Assembly (NCBI RefSeq): GCF_000721175.1
Contig: NZ_JOEZ01000029.1
Coordinates: 1 to 64,000 of the forward strand
Reading direction: 5' to 3'
Source of the DNA: Streptomyces anulatus
GTDB taxonomy: Bacteria > Actinomycetota > Actinomycetes > Streptomycetales > Streptomycetaceae
Length of the DNA: 64,000 nt
The position numbers and the translations under genes were made by a program. Under the pieces are notes generated by a model, which saw only the letters and a program-made list of their open reading frames with translations, searched no databases and had not been told where the DNA came from. This document shows positions 25,289 through 34,077 of this stretch, piece after piece. Position 1 is the first letter of the stretch; each line of letters opens with the position of its first letter.

Positions 25289-27424
25289 ATGCCCCACCTC
25301 GCGTTCGACATCGGCTTCTGTTCGCAGCTCGCCAAGCTCCAAGGAACGGTAAAACAAGGGGTGTTCGACGCCTGGGAGAAGTTCGAACGACTCACTCTCG
25401 ACCAGCTGTTCAAGGACCCGGGGCTGAAGCTGGAGTCGCTGAAGCGCGCCCGCGATCCGCACATCCGCACCATCCGCATCGATCAGGGGACGCGGGGGGT
25501 CGTGCTCGCGCCCGCCAGCGGTGACACGTACGTGCTGCTGCGGGTGATGCCGCACGACAAGGCGATCGACTGGGCGATCAAGCAGAAGGCGAGCATCAAC
25601 ACCGTCACCCGGGCGGTGGAGATCCGGGACATCGCCATGCTGGACGAGCTCACGCCCGCCTATGAGCGGATCGCGCCGGCCGCCGATCAGCGGCTGTTCG
25701 CGAAGGTGTCCGACGGAGACCTCGCGGCGCTGGGCATCGACGAGACCACGCTGCGTCAGGCCCGTGCACTGACCGATGCGGAACAGCTGGAGATCTTCGC
25801 TCCCTACTTCCCACAGGACCAGCGCGAGGTTCTGGAGTATCTGGCGGCGGGGTTCAGCGTGGAGGAGGTGTGGCGGGACGTCGTCTCCGTCAGCCTCGCC
25901 CAGGTGTCCGCGGGCGACGCTCCGGTGGACACGGACGACTTCGCCACGGCCATCCACCGCACCCGTAACCGCATCGCGCTGGTGACCGCCTCCGAGGAGT
26001 TGCGGGACATCCTGGACAAGCCGTTCGCGGCCTGGCGGGTGTTCCTCCACCCCTCCCAGCACCGGATCGCCTACCGGGCTTCGTACTCCGGCCCCGCCCA
26101 GGTCACCGGTGGCCCGGGCACGGGGAAGACCGTGGTCGCCCTGCATCGCGTGCGGCACCTGCTGGGGCACCTGCGCGACGGCGACCGCATCCTGCTGACC
26201 ACGTACACGAACGCACTCGTGGCCGCGTTGCGCAACGGTCTGGCCGCCCTGGTGGAGGACGAGGCCCTGCGCGACCGCGTCGACATCATGACCGTCGACG
26301 CGTTCGCGGGGCGCGTCGTCTCCACGTCGCGACGCCCCCTGCGAGGCGGCGAGGAAGAGACGCGGTGGGGGCAGGCCGCGCGGGCGACCGGTTTCCCGGG
26401 GACCGGACGGTTCCTGGCCCAGGAGTACAAGCACGTCGTGCTGGCGCAGGATCTGCGCACCCTGGAGGAGTACGAGAACTGTGAGCGGCGTGGTCGTGGC
26501 AGCGCCCTGCCCACCGCCTCGCGCGCGGTGGTGTGGCGCACGATCCAGGAGTTCACCGGCCGGCTGAAAGCCGACGGACTGCGCACCTACCTCGGCACCT
26601 GTGCGGAGGCGGCGGATCTGCTGGAGTCCGGAGGCCCGCGGTATCGGCACGTCGTCGTGGACGAGGCGCAGGACCTGCACCCCGTGCAGTGGCGGTTGCT
26701 GCGGGCGGCCGCCCCGCCCCGGCCCGACGACCTGTTCATCGCGGGCGATCCGCACCAACGGATCTACGACTCGAAGGTCTCGCTGAAGGCCGTCGGGGTG
26801 AGGGTCGCCGGACGTTCGACGAAGATGCGCAAGAACTACCGCTCCACGCACGAGATCCTCAGCTGGTCGACCGCGCTGCTGGTCGGGCGGCCCTTCGAAC
26901 AGCTCGCGGACGACGCGCGCAACGAGACCCTGCTGGGCTACCGCTCGTCCCTGCACGGCACACGGCCCGAAATGCTCGGGGCCGCATCGGAGGCAGCGGA
27001 ACTGGACGGACTCGTGGAGCGGGTGCGCGGCTGGCTCGACAGCGGAATCGCCGCAGGCGAGATCGGGGTCAGCGCACGGTTCAACAAGAACGCCGACAAG
27101 GCGGTGGAGCGGCTCAGGCAGGCCGGCGTTCCCGCGGCTCGTCTGCGGGGCGACACCGTCACGGAGGCGGATGCCGTCCAGGTCGGCACCATGCATGCCT
27201 TCAAGGGGCTGGAGTTCCGGTGTGTCGCGGTCATCGGCGCGAGCGTCGGCGCCCTCCCGTTCCCCAAGGCGGTGACACCGGTCGAGGTCGACCGCCTTCA
27301 GCACGCCGCCGATCTGCTGGCGGAACGCTGCCTGCTCTTCGTGGCGTGCACGCGGGCACGGGACGACCTGTATGTGTCGTGGACCGGGGAACCCAGCACC
27401 TTCCTGGTGGAGGCCGGCGTGTGA
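25289..27424 (+). CDS. UvrD/REP-type helicase with RelE-like N-terminal domain
   Basis: A 711-aa superfamily 1 helicase. Residues about 1-95 (VFDAWEKFERLTLDQLFKDP, HIRTIRIDQGTRGVVLAP, YVLLRVMPHDKAIDWA) have the pattern of a RelE/ParE-type ribonuclease-toxin fold. After a linker come Walker A GGPGTGKTVV at about 274, motif Ia-like LLTTYTNALV, motif II VVDEAQD at about 456, motif III GDPHQRIY, motif IV KNYRSTHEI, and motifs V/VI (GTMHAFKGLEF, LFVACTRARDDLYV). The order is that of UvrD helicases. The start chosen is ATG 25289 (GGAAGAG before); the frame is open far upstream but overlaps the kinase gene. The kinase neighbour and toxin-like front suggest a stress or defence role, by inference. Confidence 0.88.
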   Translation: MPHLAFDIGFCSQLAKLQGTVKQGVFDAWEKFERLTLDQLFKDPGLKLESLKRARDPHIRTIRIDQGTRGVVLAPASGDTYVLLRVMPHDKAIDWAIKQKASINTVTRAVEIRDIAMLDELTPAYERIAPAADQRLFAKVSDGDLAALGIDETTLRQARALTDAEQLEIFAPYFPQDQREVLEYLAAGFSVEEVWRDVVSVSLAQVSAGDAPVDTDDFATAIHRTRNRIALVTASEELRDILDKPFAAWRVFLHPSQHRIAYRASYSGPAQVTGGPGTGKTVVALHRVRHLLGHLRDGDRILLTTYTNALVAALRNGLAALVEDEALRDRVDIMTVDAFAGRVVSTSRRPLRGGEEETRWGQAARATGFPGTGRFLAQEYKHVVLAQDLRTLEEYENCERRGRGSALPTASRAVVWRTIQEFTGRLKADGLRTYLGTCAEAADLLESGGPRYRHVVVDEAQDLHPVQWRLLRAAAPPRPDDLFIAGDPHQRIYDSKVSLKAVGVRVAGRSTKMRKNYRSTHEILSWSTALLVGRPFEQLADDARNETLLGYRSSLHGTRPEMLGAASEAAELDGLVERVRGWLDSGIAAGEIGVSARFNKNADKAVERLRQAGVPAARLRGDTVTEADAVQVGTMHAFKGLEFRCVAVIGASVGALPFPKAVTPVEVDRLQHAADLLAERCLLFVACTRARDDLYVSWTGEPSTFLVEAGV

Positions 27425-27534
27425 GCAGCGGCTCCCCTCAGCCCCGGCGGCCCCCACAACCCCCTTGGTAACAGCGCGTCTTCCGCTGCGCACCACGCAT
27501 GGCCAGGCTCCGCCTGTCGCGACCCGGGGTGAAC

Positions 27535-27693
27535 ATGTCGCGGACGTGCACCGCGTGCTCTTACGGCCGCATCCAGGAGTTGACGCTCGCCGGGCGGACC
27601 GACGCGGAGATCGCCGCGGTCCTGGCCGAGGAGGCGGAGCGCTCCTTCGATCTGCTCGGGCCCTCGCTCGGCGACTACGCCGTGGCCGGCTGA
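27535..27693 (+). CDS. Small CxxC protein, unknown
   Basis: A 52-aa product from ATG 27535 (MSRTCTACSYGRIQELTLAG). It has a CTAC motif at the N-terminus, a segment that reads like a small helix-turn-helix (LTLAGRTDAEIAAVLAEEA), and a native-looking acidic C-terminus. Codon bias supports translation. It is followed by a strong terminator. An upstream ATG at 27499 would add 12 Arg/Leu-rich residues and is less likely. Confidence 0.45.
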   Translation: MSRTCTACSYGRIQELTLAGRTDAEIAAVLAEEAERSFDLLGPSLGDYAVAG

Positions 27694-27711
27694 GCGGGGG
27701 ACGGAACGGCA

Positions 27712-27751
27712 GAGGACGGGCCGCTCCCCGCGTGGGGCGCGGCCCGTCCTC
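27712..27751. terminator. Bidirectional terminator between the helicase unit and rbsD
   Basis: A perfect 13-bp stem (27712-27724 with 27739-27751), with further GC pairing in the loop, lies between convergent genes. Confidence 0.85.
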
Positions 27752-27789
27752 GTACCGTCGTCAGGCCGGTCCGGAAGGAGGGCGCTCGC

Positions 27790-28179
27790 TCAGAAGAAGA
27801 CCCCGCACCTCAGCAGTACGTTCGCGTACGGCCGGGCCTCCCCCGTCCGGACGACCAGGCGGGCGGACGCCGTGAGCGCCTTCAGGTCGTCGTGCGGGAC
27901 CTGTTCCAGCCAGGGGAAGTGACCGTCCAGCAGGGCCGCGGCCTCCGGGTTGGCCTCGCGGACCTCCTCCGCGGCCGTCGCGCCCTCGACGACCAGCTCG
28001 TCGAGCAGGCCGTCCAGCACCTCGGCGAACGACGGGGTCCCGGCGCGGAAGGCCAGGTCGACGACGCGGGGGCCGGGCGGGATCGGCATGCCGGCGTCGC
28101 AGATCAGGACGGTGTCGCCGTGGCCGAGTTCGGCGATCGCGCCCGCCAGGTGGCGGTTGAGAATGCCCGACTTCTTCAC
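27790..28179 (-). CDS. rbsD: D-ribose pyranase RbsD
   Basis: A 129-aa protein with the RbsD hallmarks: KKSGILNRHLAGAIAELGHG, then CDAGMPIP, and the C-terminal YANVLLRCGVFF. It interconverts the pyranose and furanose forms of ribose so that RbsK can phosphorylate it. It is the last gene of the operon and overlaps rbsK by 4 bases. Confidence 0.94.
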   Translation of the reverse strand: MKKSGILNRHLAGAIAELGHGDTVLICDAGMPIPPGPRVVDLAFRAGTPSFAEVLDGLLDELVVEGATAAEEVREANPEAAALLDGHFPWLEQVPHDDLKALTASARLVVRTGEARPYANVLLRCGVFF

Positions 28180-29099
28180 AGCGCGTCGACCTCCTCCAGC
28201 GTCGGGAACGACTCCTGCGCCCCCCGTGCCGTGACCGCCGCCGCGCCCACCCTGACCGCGAAGGCCGCCGCCTCCCGCAGGTCGTCGCCACGGCCCAGCC
28301 GCCAGGCCAGGGCCGCCGTGAACGCGTCCCCCGCGCCGGTCGTGTCGAGGGCCTCCACCTTCGGGCTGAGCAGGTGGTCCAGGGAGCCCGTACGGCTGTC
28401 GGCCACCAGAGCCCCCGCGGCTCCCAGGGTGATCACGACCGAGCGCGGGCCCAGCGCGAGCAGCGCCGGAACCCAGTCGTGCGGGGTGTCCCCCGCGCCC
28501 TCCCCCAGGATGTACCGCGCCTCGTGCTCGTTGACCACCAGCGGATCGCAGGCGGCGAGCACCTCCTCGGGGAGCGGGGCGGGCGGGGACGGGTTGAGGA
28601 CGAGGCGGGTGTCCGGTCCCCGGCCGCGTACCGTCTCGGCCACCGTGGCCGGCGGGATCTCCAGCTGTACGGAGATCACCCGGGCGGACGCCAGCAGCGG
28701 GGCCGCCGCTCGGACGTCCTCGGGGGTGAGGCGTCCGTTCGCGCCCGGCGAGACCACGATGCTGTTGTCGCCCGAGGGGTCGACGGTGATCAGCGCGACG
28801 CCCGTGGGGGCCCCGCCCACCAGGACGCCGTCCGTGTCCACGCCGGCCGCGCGCTGGGTCTCCAGCAGGAGGCGTCCGTGGTCGTCGTCGCCGACCCGGG
28901 CGAGCAGGGCCGTCCTGGCGCCGAGGCGGGCGGCGGCCAGCGACTGGTTGGCGCCCTTGCCGCCGGGGTGGACGGCCAGGTCGGAGCCGAGGACCGTCTC
29001 GCCGGGCGCGGGGCGGCGCTCGACGCCGATCACCAGGTCGGCGTTGGCCGACCCGACGACCAGCAGGTCGTACCGGTCCTCGGGGGCGTTGTCGTGCAT
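28176..29099 (-). CDS. rbsK: Ribokinase RbsK
   Basis: A 307-aa PfkB-family sugar kinase. The N-terminal glycine motif is HPGGKGANQSLAAARLGA. The C-terminal anion-hole and base motif is LDTTGAGDAFTAALAWRLG, with the Asp of GAGD as catalytic base. It phosphorylates ribose at O5. The start is ATG 29099, 84 bases after the stop of the transporter gene. Confidence 0.95.
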   Translation of the reverse strand: MHDNAPEDRYDLLVVGSANADLVIGVERRPAPGETVLGSDLAVHPGGKGANQSLAAARLGARTALLARVGDDDHGRLLLETQRAAGVDTDGVLVGGAPTGVALITVDPSGDNSIVVSPGANGRLTPEDVRAAAPLLASARVISVQLEIPPATVAETVRGRGPDTRLVLNPSPPAPLPEEVLAACDPLVVNEHEARYILGEGAGDTPHDWVPALLALGPRSVVITLGAAGALVADSRTGSLDHLLSPKVEALDTTGAGDAFTAALAWRLGRGDDLREAAAFAVRVGAAAVTARGAQESFPTLEEVDAL

Positions 29100-29183
29100 G
29101 GGCGTGCTTCCTGCTTTCGTCGGTCCGGGATCAACAGGCCGGTTCAGAAGCCGGGTTCAAGGAAACCGGTTCGCGGGCCGGAG

Positions 29184-31142
29184 TCAGGAGAAGTCGGCGA
29201 CGTTCTCCCGGGTGACCACCTTGACCGGCACCTTCACCGTGCTCTCGACCTTCTCGTCCTTCGCGGCCTTCACGGCGTTCCGCACCGCGATCTTCCCCAG
29301 TTCGGCGGGCTGTTGGGCCACCGAAGCGTAGAGCGTGCCGGCCTCGACCGCCTTCAGGCCGTCCGGGGTCCCGTCGAAGCCGACGACCGGGACGGACTTC
29401 CCGGCCCTGCTGCCGAGTGCCTTGACCGCGCCGAGCGCCATCTCGTCGTTCTCGGCGAAGACGCCGGTGACGCCGGGGTGCGACTGGATGAGGTTCGTCA
29501 TGACGTCCAAACCCTTGGTGCGGTCGAAGTCCGCGGGCTGCTTGGCGACCACCTTGATGCCCGGGTACGCCTTCAGTCCCTCGGCGAAGCCGGCCCCCCG
29601 CTCACGGCTGGCGGAGGTGCCCGCCGTGCCCTGGAGGATGACGATGCTGCCCTTGCCGCCGAGCTTGTCGGCCAGCGCGTCGGCGGCGAGCTTGCCGCCC
29701 GCCACGTTGTCGGAGGCGACGAGCGTCGCGGTGTCCGCCTTGTTGACGCCCCGGTCTGCGGCGATCACGGGGATGCCGGCCTTGTTGGCGCTGCGGACGC
29801 CGGGGCCGACGGCGTCCGAGTCCACCGGGTTGACGATGATCGAGGAGAAGCCCGAACTGGTGAAGTTCTGGAGCTGGTTGGCCTGCTGGGAGGCGTCGTT
29901 CTGGGCGTCGGTGACGGTGAGGTCGATGCCCGCCTTCTCCGCCTCCGCCTGCGCGCCTTCCTTCATCTGCACGAAGAAGGGGTTGTTGAGCGTGGAGAGC
30001 GACATGCCGACCTTCGTCGTCCCGCCGGACGAACCGGAGTTGAAGAAGGAGACCCCGCCGACGACGACGGCCACGCAGAGGGCCGCACCGCCCAGCTTCA
30101 GCGCGTTCCTGCGGCCGGACCCGGGTGCGCCAGGCGCGGTGCCCGCCGAGGAGGCCGCGCCCGAACCGGCCTTGCGGCGCAGCGTGTCGAGGAGGACCGC
30201 GAGGGCGATGACGACGCCGATGACGACCTGCTGCCAGAACGCCGAAACGGAGAGGAGGTTGAGGCCGTTACGGAGGACGGCGAGGATGAGCGCGCCGATC
30301 AGGGTGCCGGACGCCTTGCCTACGCCGCCGGCCAGGCTCGCCCCGCCGATGACGACGGCGGCGATGGCGTCGAGTTCGTACCCCTGGGCGGCCTGCGGCT
30401 GCGCGGAGACGAGGCGCGAGGCCAGGACGATGCCCGCGACGGCGGCGAAGAGGCCGGACAGGGCGTAGATGACGATCTTCTGGCGCTTGACGCGGAGGCC
30501 GGAGAGCCGGGCCGCCTCCTCGTTGCCGCCGATCGCGTACATCGAGCGGCCGATGAAGGTGCGGCCGAGGATCAGTGCGGTGACCAGGCCCATCGCGATC
30601 ATCACGATGACCGGCACGGGGAGCCAGCCACCGAGCGTGTCGCCGAGCCGCGAGACGGAGTCGGGGAAGGCGATCGGGCTGCCCTGCGAGATGACGAGGG
30701 AAAGGCCGCGGGCGATCGAGAGCATCGCCAACGTCGCGATGAACGGCGGGAGTTTGCCGTACGAGACGAGGGCGCCGTTCACGAAGCCGCAGGCGATTCC
30801 GGTGACGATCGCGAGCACGACGGCCAGGACGACCGGGACTCCCGCCGATGTCGCCGACCAGGCGAGGACCGTCGCGGACAGGGCGGCCACCGAACCGACG
30901 GACAGGTCGATGCCCGCCGAGACGATGACGAAGGTGACGCCGAACGCGAGGATGGCGGTGACGGCCGCCTGGACGCCGACGTTCAGCAGGTTCTGGGTGG
31001 TCAGGAAGTCGCCGGAGAGCAGCGACATCGCCACCACCAGGACGACCAGGGCGCTGAGCGCGCCGTTGTCGAGCAGGACGCGGCGTATCACGGAGACTCC
31101 GCCGCCCGTTCCCGCGTCACTCCTGGCTGTGTCAGTGGCCAC
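29184..31142 (-). CDS. rbsC: Ribose ABC transporter permease fused to its substrate-binding protein (RbsC-RbsB)
   Basis: A 652-aa fusion protein. Residues about 20-325 are an RbsC-type permease with many membrane helices and the family motifs AFGVTFVIVSAGIDLSVGSV and AVVIGGASLAGGVGKASGTL. A linker rich in Ala/Gly/Pro leads to one extra membrane helix (LGGAALCVAVVVGGVSFF, about 352-370), and the rest is an RbsB periplasmic-binding domain (VGMSLSTLNNPFFVQMKEGA, VGFDGTPDGLKAVEAG). The binding domain is thus tethered to the outer face of its own permease rather than being a lipoprotein. The start is ATG 31142, overlapping rbsA by 11 bases. Confidence 0.93.
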   Translation of the reverse strand: MATDTARSDAGTGGGVSVIRRVLLDNGALSALVVLVVAMSLLSGDFLTTQNLLNVGVQAAVTAILAFGVTFVIVSAGIDLSVGSVAALSATVLAWSATSAGVPVVLAVVLAIVTGIACGFVNGALVSYGKLPPFIATLAMLSIARGLSLVISQGSPIAFPDSVSRLGDTLGGWLPVPVIVMIAMGLVTALILGRTFIGRSMYAIGGNEEAARLSGLRVKRQKIVIYALSGLFAAVAGIVLASRLVSAQPQAAQGYELDAIAAVVIGGASLAGGVGKASGTLIGALILAVLRNGLNLLSVSAFWQQVVIGVVIALAVLLDTLRRKAGSGAASSAGTAPGAPGSGRRNALKLGGAALCVAVVVGGVSFFNSGSSGGTTKVGMSLSTLNNPFFVQMKEGAQAEAEKAGIDLTVTDAQNDASQQANQLQNFTSSGFSSIIVNPVDSDAVGPGVRSANKAGIPVIAADRGVNKADTATLVASDNVAGGKLAADALADKLGGKGSIVILQGTAGTSASRERGAGFAEGLKAYPGIKVVAKQPADFDRTKGLDVMTNLIQSHPGVTGVFAENDEMALGAVKALGSRAGKSVPVVGFDGTPDGLKAVEAGTLYASVAQQPAELGKIAVRNAVKAAKDEKVESTVKVPVKVVTRENVADFS

Positions 31143-32736
31143 GGGGGCCCTCCTCTTCCTTCTTCGGTGCGGGGTGTCCGGTGGGCGTGGGTACGTCGGT
31201 GGGGGCCGGGCCCTGGGCCGTGGCCGGGGCGCCGACCGCGAGGGCCATCACCGCGTCCTGGGTGGCCTCGTCGGCGGGGAGTTCCCCGGCGATCCGGCCC
31301 TGGGCCATGACGAGCACCCGGTCGCTCATGCCGAGGACCTCCGGCAGATCGCTGGAGATCATCAGGACGGCGTGCCCGGAGGCGGTCAGCTCGTTGATGA
31401 GCTGGTAGATCTCGACCTTGGCTCCGACGTCGATGCCCCGGGTGGGTTCGTCGAGGATGAGCACCCGGGTGTCGGCCAGCAGCCACTTGCCGATGACGAC
31501 CTTCTGCTGGTTGCCGCCGGAGAGGGTGCGGACATGCTGGCCGAGGCCGGACATGCGGACGCCGAGCTGCTGCGCCATGCGGGCGGCGGCCGTGCGCTGT
31601 CCCCTGAGGTCCACGAGCCCGGAGCGGGTCGCGGAACGCAGGGTGACCAGGCCCAGGTTCTCCTGCACGGAGGCGTCCAGGACCAGGCCCTGGCCCTTGC
31701 GGTCCTCCGGCACGAGTCCGATCCCGGCGCCCATCGCGGCGGGCACGTCGTGCCGGGCGAGGCGCTCGCCCCGTACGTCGACGGTGCCGGCGTCGTACGG
31801 GTCGGCGCCGAAGACCGCGCGTGCCACCTCCGTACGTCCGGCGCCGACGAGTCCGGCGAGGCCGACGACCTCACCGGCGTGCACGTCGAAGCTGATGTCG
31901 TGGAAGACGCCGTCGCGGGTGAGTCCGCGCACGGACAGCAACGCTGCGCCCGTGTCCGGGCGTTCGCGCGGGTACTGCTGCTCGATGCTGCGGCCGACCA
32001 TGAGCTGGACGAGTTCGTCCTCGGGGGTCGAGGCCGGAACCTGGTCGATGCTGCGGCCGTCGCGCAGGACGGTGACGCGGTCGCCGAGTGCGGCGATCTC
32101 CTCCAGGTGGTGGGTGATGAAGACGATCCCGACGCCGTCCTCGCGGAGTCGGCGGACGATCGCGAAGAGCTTGTCGACCTCCCCGGAGGTGAGCACGGCG
32201 GTGGGCTCGTCCATGATCAGGACGCGGGCCTCCAGGCTGAGCGCCTTGGCGATCTCCACCATCTGGAGCCGGGCGATGCCCAGTTCACGGACCTTGGCGT
32301 CGGGGCGGACGTCGACGCCGACCCGGCGCAGCAGCTGCTCCGCGTCCTCGCGCATCCGACGGTGGTCGACGAGCCCGAAGCGGCGGGGCTGGCGGCCCAG
32401 GAAGATGTTCTCGGCGACCGTGAGGTCGGGTACGAGGTTGAACTCCTGGTAGATGGTGGCGATCCCGAGCCGTTCGGCATCCTGCGCGCCCTCGATGCGG
32501 ACCTCGCGGCCCTCGGCCAGGATGCGGCCGCGGTCGGGGCGGTAGGCGCCGGAGAGCATCTTGATGAGGGTGCTCTTGCCCGCGCCGTTCTCGCCGAGCA
32601 GGACATGGACCTCGCCTCTGCGGAGGTCGAAGTCGACGTTGTCGAGCGCCACCACGCCGGGGAAGGTCTTGCGCAGACCTTCGATGCGCAGCAACTCGTC
32701 CGGTGCGGTCACCCGTTGCTTTTCCGGTGCGGTCAC
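31132..32736 (-). CDS. rbsA: Ribose ABC transporter ATP-binding protein RbsA
   Basis: A 534-aa protein with two ATPase halves, as in all RbsA/MglA proteins. Half one has Walker A GENGAGKST at 48-56 and Walker B VLIMDEPTAVL. Half two has the degenerate P-loop region GLVGAGRTEVARAVFG, signature LSGGNQQKV and Walker B VLILDEPTRGIDVG. The GTG start at 32736 lies 7 bases after AGGAG and overlaps the stop of rbsR in GTGA. Reading frames extending further upstream belong to noncoding shadow of rbsR. Confidence 0.94.
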   Translation of the reverse strand: MTAPEKQRVTAPDELLRIEGLRKTFPGVVALDNVDFDLRRGEVHVLLGENGAGKSTLIKMLSGAYRPDRGRILAEGREVRIEGAQDAERLGIATIYQEFNLVPDLTVAENIFLGRQPRRFGLVDHRRMREDAEQLLRRVGVDVRPDAKVRELGIARLQMVEIAKALSLEARVLIMDEPTAVLTSGEVDKLFAIVRRLREDGVGIVFITHHLEEIAALGDRVTVLRDGRSIDQVPASTPEDELVQLMVGRSIEQQYPRERPDTGAALLSVRGLTRDGVFHDISFDVHAGEVVGLAGLVGAGRTEVARAVFGADPYDAGTVDVRGERLARHDVPAAMGAGIGLVPEDRKGQGLVLDASVQENLGLVTLRSATRSGLVDLRGQRTAAARMAQQLGVRMSGLGQHVRTLSGGNQQKVVIGKWLLADTRVLILDEPTRGIDVGAKVEIYQLINELTASGHAVLMISSDLPEVLGMSDRVLVMAQGRIAGELPADEATQDAVMALAVGAPATAQGPAPTDVPTPTGHPAPKKEEEGPRGH

Positions 32737-33749
32737 CGGTCGCTCCTCTGGTTCGATGCGGCCCCGCCGCACGAGCGGCGTGCGACGAGGCGGGCGGGCA
32801 GGGTGACGGACTGCGGGGTCCGTCCTTCGATTCTGTCGGCCAGCGCGCGTACGGCGGCCCGTGCCAGGTCCGCGGTCGGCTGGGCGATGGCGGTGATCGG
32901 CGGGTCGGTGTGGACGAACCACGGGATGTCGTCGAAGGCGGCGAGGGCGATGTCGTCGGGGACCCGCAGCCCTCGGGCTCTGATGGCGTCGAGCGCGCCG
33001 AGCGCCATCAGGTTGTCGGCGGCGAACACGACCTCGGGCGGCTCGGGCAGGGCGAGGAACGCCTCGGTGGCCCGGCGGCCGCTGGCGGCCTGGAAGTCGC
33101 CCTGCCCGATGTAGGCGTCGGGCAGGGCGAGGCCGAGTTCCCGCATCGCGTCCCGGAAGGCCTCGACGCGCTCGTTGCCGGTGGTGGTGGCCGCGGGCCC
33201 GGCGATGATGGCGAGCCGGCGGTGACCGAGCCGGTACAGATGCGCGACGAGGTCCTTGACCGCGCCCGTACCGTCGGCCCGCACCACGGGGACGTCGATG
33301 CCGGGGATCCAACGGTCGACGAAGACCATCGGCGTACCGCTCACGGCGACCTCCCGCAGCACCGTGGAGCCGCCGTCGGCGGGCGACACGAGGAGCCCGT
33401 CGATCCTGCGGTCGACGAGCGTGCGGATGTGGTGGTCCTGGAGCTCGGGCCGCTCGTCGGCGTTGCCGATGATGACGCTGTAGCCGAGCGCGCGGGCCTC
33501 CTCCTCGACGAAGCGGGCCAGCTCGGTGAAGTACGGGTTGAGCACGTCACTGATGACCAGACCGAGGGTGCGGGTCTGGGCCGTGCGCAGCGAGCGGGCC
33601 ACCGCGTTGGGCCGGTAGCCGAGCGCCTCGACGGCGGCGAGGACGCGGGTACGCGCCTCCTCGCTGACGGACGGATGGCTGTTCAGCACGCGTGAGACCG
33701 TCGCGACGGACACGCCCGCCTCGGCCGCGACATCCTTGATGCCCGCCAT
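32733..33749 (-). CDS. rbsR: LacI-family transcriptional regulator of the ribose operon
   Basis: A 338-aa protein. N-terminal LacI HTH with hinge (IKDVAAEAGVSVATVSRVLN, then YRPNAVARSL), then a periplasmic-binding-like sensor domain (LGLVISDVLNPYFTELARFV, FAADNLMALGALDAIRARG). It is the first gene of the operon it presumably represses, with two operator-like palindromes 79-115 bases upstream of its start. The start is ATG 33749 with AGGAGG about 10 bases before. Ribose or a phosphate of it is the expected inducer. Confidence 0.92.
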   Translation of the reverse strand: MAGIKDVAAEAGVSVATVSRVLNSHPSVSEEARTRVLAAVEALGYRPNAVARSLRTAQTRTLGLVISDVLNPYFTELARFVEEEARALGYSVIIGNADERPELQDHHIRTLVDRRIDGLLVSPADGGSTVLREVAVSGTPMVFVDRWIPGIDVPVVRADGTGAVKDLVAHLYRLGHRRLAIIAGPAATTTGNERVEAFRDAMRELGLALPDAYIGQGDFQAASGRRATEAFLALPEPPEVVFAADNLMALGALDAIRARGLRVPDDIALAAFDDIPWFVHTDPPITAIAQPTADLARAAVRALADRIEGRTPQSVTLPARLVARRSCGGAASNQRSDR

Positions 33750-33827
33750 GCCCGGACCACCTCCTTGTGGTTTCCGTACACCTCGAAACCTGGGGGCCGA
33801 CCGGTGACAGACCGGTGCACGGCGCCC

Positions 33828-33864
33828 GTGGAATCGATTACACGGATGATTGGAATCGATTCCA
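33828..33864. promoter_or_regulatory. Tandem LacI-type operators of the rbs operon
   Basis: TGGAATCGATTCCA (33851-33864) is a perfect 14-bp palindrome, and GTGGAATCGATTACAC (33828-33843) is a near-perfect one. Their centres (33835/36 and 33857/58) are 22 bases apart, two helical turns, on the same face of the DNA. AATCGATT with a central CG is typical of LacI-family sites. Binding by the adjacent RbsR is inferred. Confidence 0.8.
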
Positions 33865-33878
33865 TGGCCGAAAACAAG

Positions 33879-33920
33879 ACCCCCTCCCGTGTCCGAGACC
33901 GGATCGTGACGGGAGGGGGT
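33879..33920 (-). terminator. Terminator between the acyl-CoA dehydrogenase gene and the rbs operon
   Basis: A perfect 12-bp stem (ACCCCCTCCCGT with ACGGGAGGGGGT) with an 18-base loop lies just upstream of the rbs operators and downstream of the gene ending at 34078. Confidence 0.75.
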
Positions 33921-34077
33921 GGCGGCATGTGACAGCGGACGTCCGCGGGCCGGCGCGCGTTCCGCCGAGCCATCCCGCACGGGTCGACGGCGCGCGCCGG
34001 GCGTCCACGCCGGCGGGCGGCTCCGTGTGCTGAGCGCGCCGAGTTCTACGCGGCGCCCGGAGGCGCCGGGCGGTCTC
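33921..34077. other. Intergenic stretch
   Basis: About 160 bases downstream of the acyl-CoA dehydrogenase gene. Nothing recognised. Confidence 0.4.

Noticed and set aside
24863..27496. 877-codon minus-strand frame opposite the helicase gene
   Set aside because: No motif; the plus strand has the full helicase motif series.
28374..31310. 978-codon plus-strand frame opposite rbsK and rbsCB
   Set aside because: Gly/Arg/Asp/Val repetitive composition typical of antisense to G/C-ending codons; ribose genes on the other strand are unmistakable.
30469..33114. 881-codon plus-strand frame opposite rbsA
   Set aside because: Antisense shadow without domain similarity.
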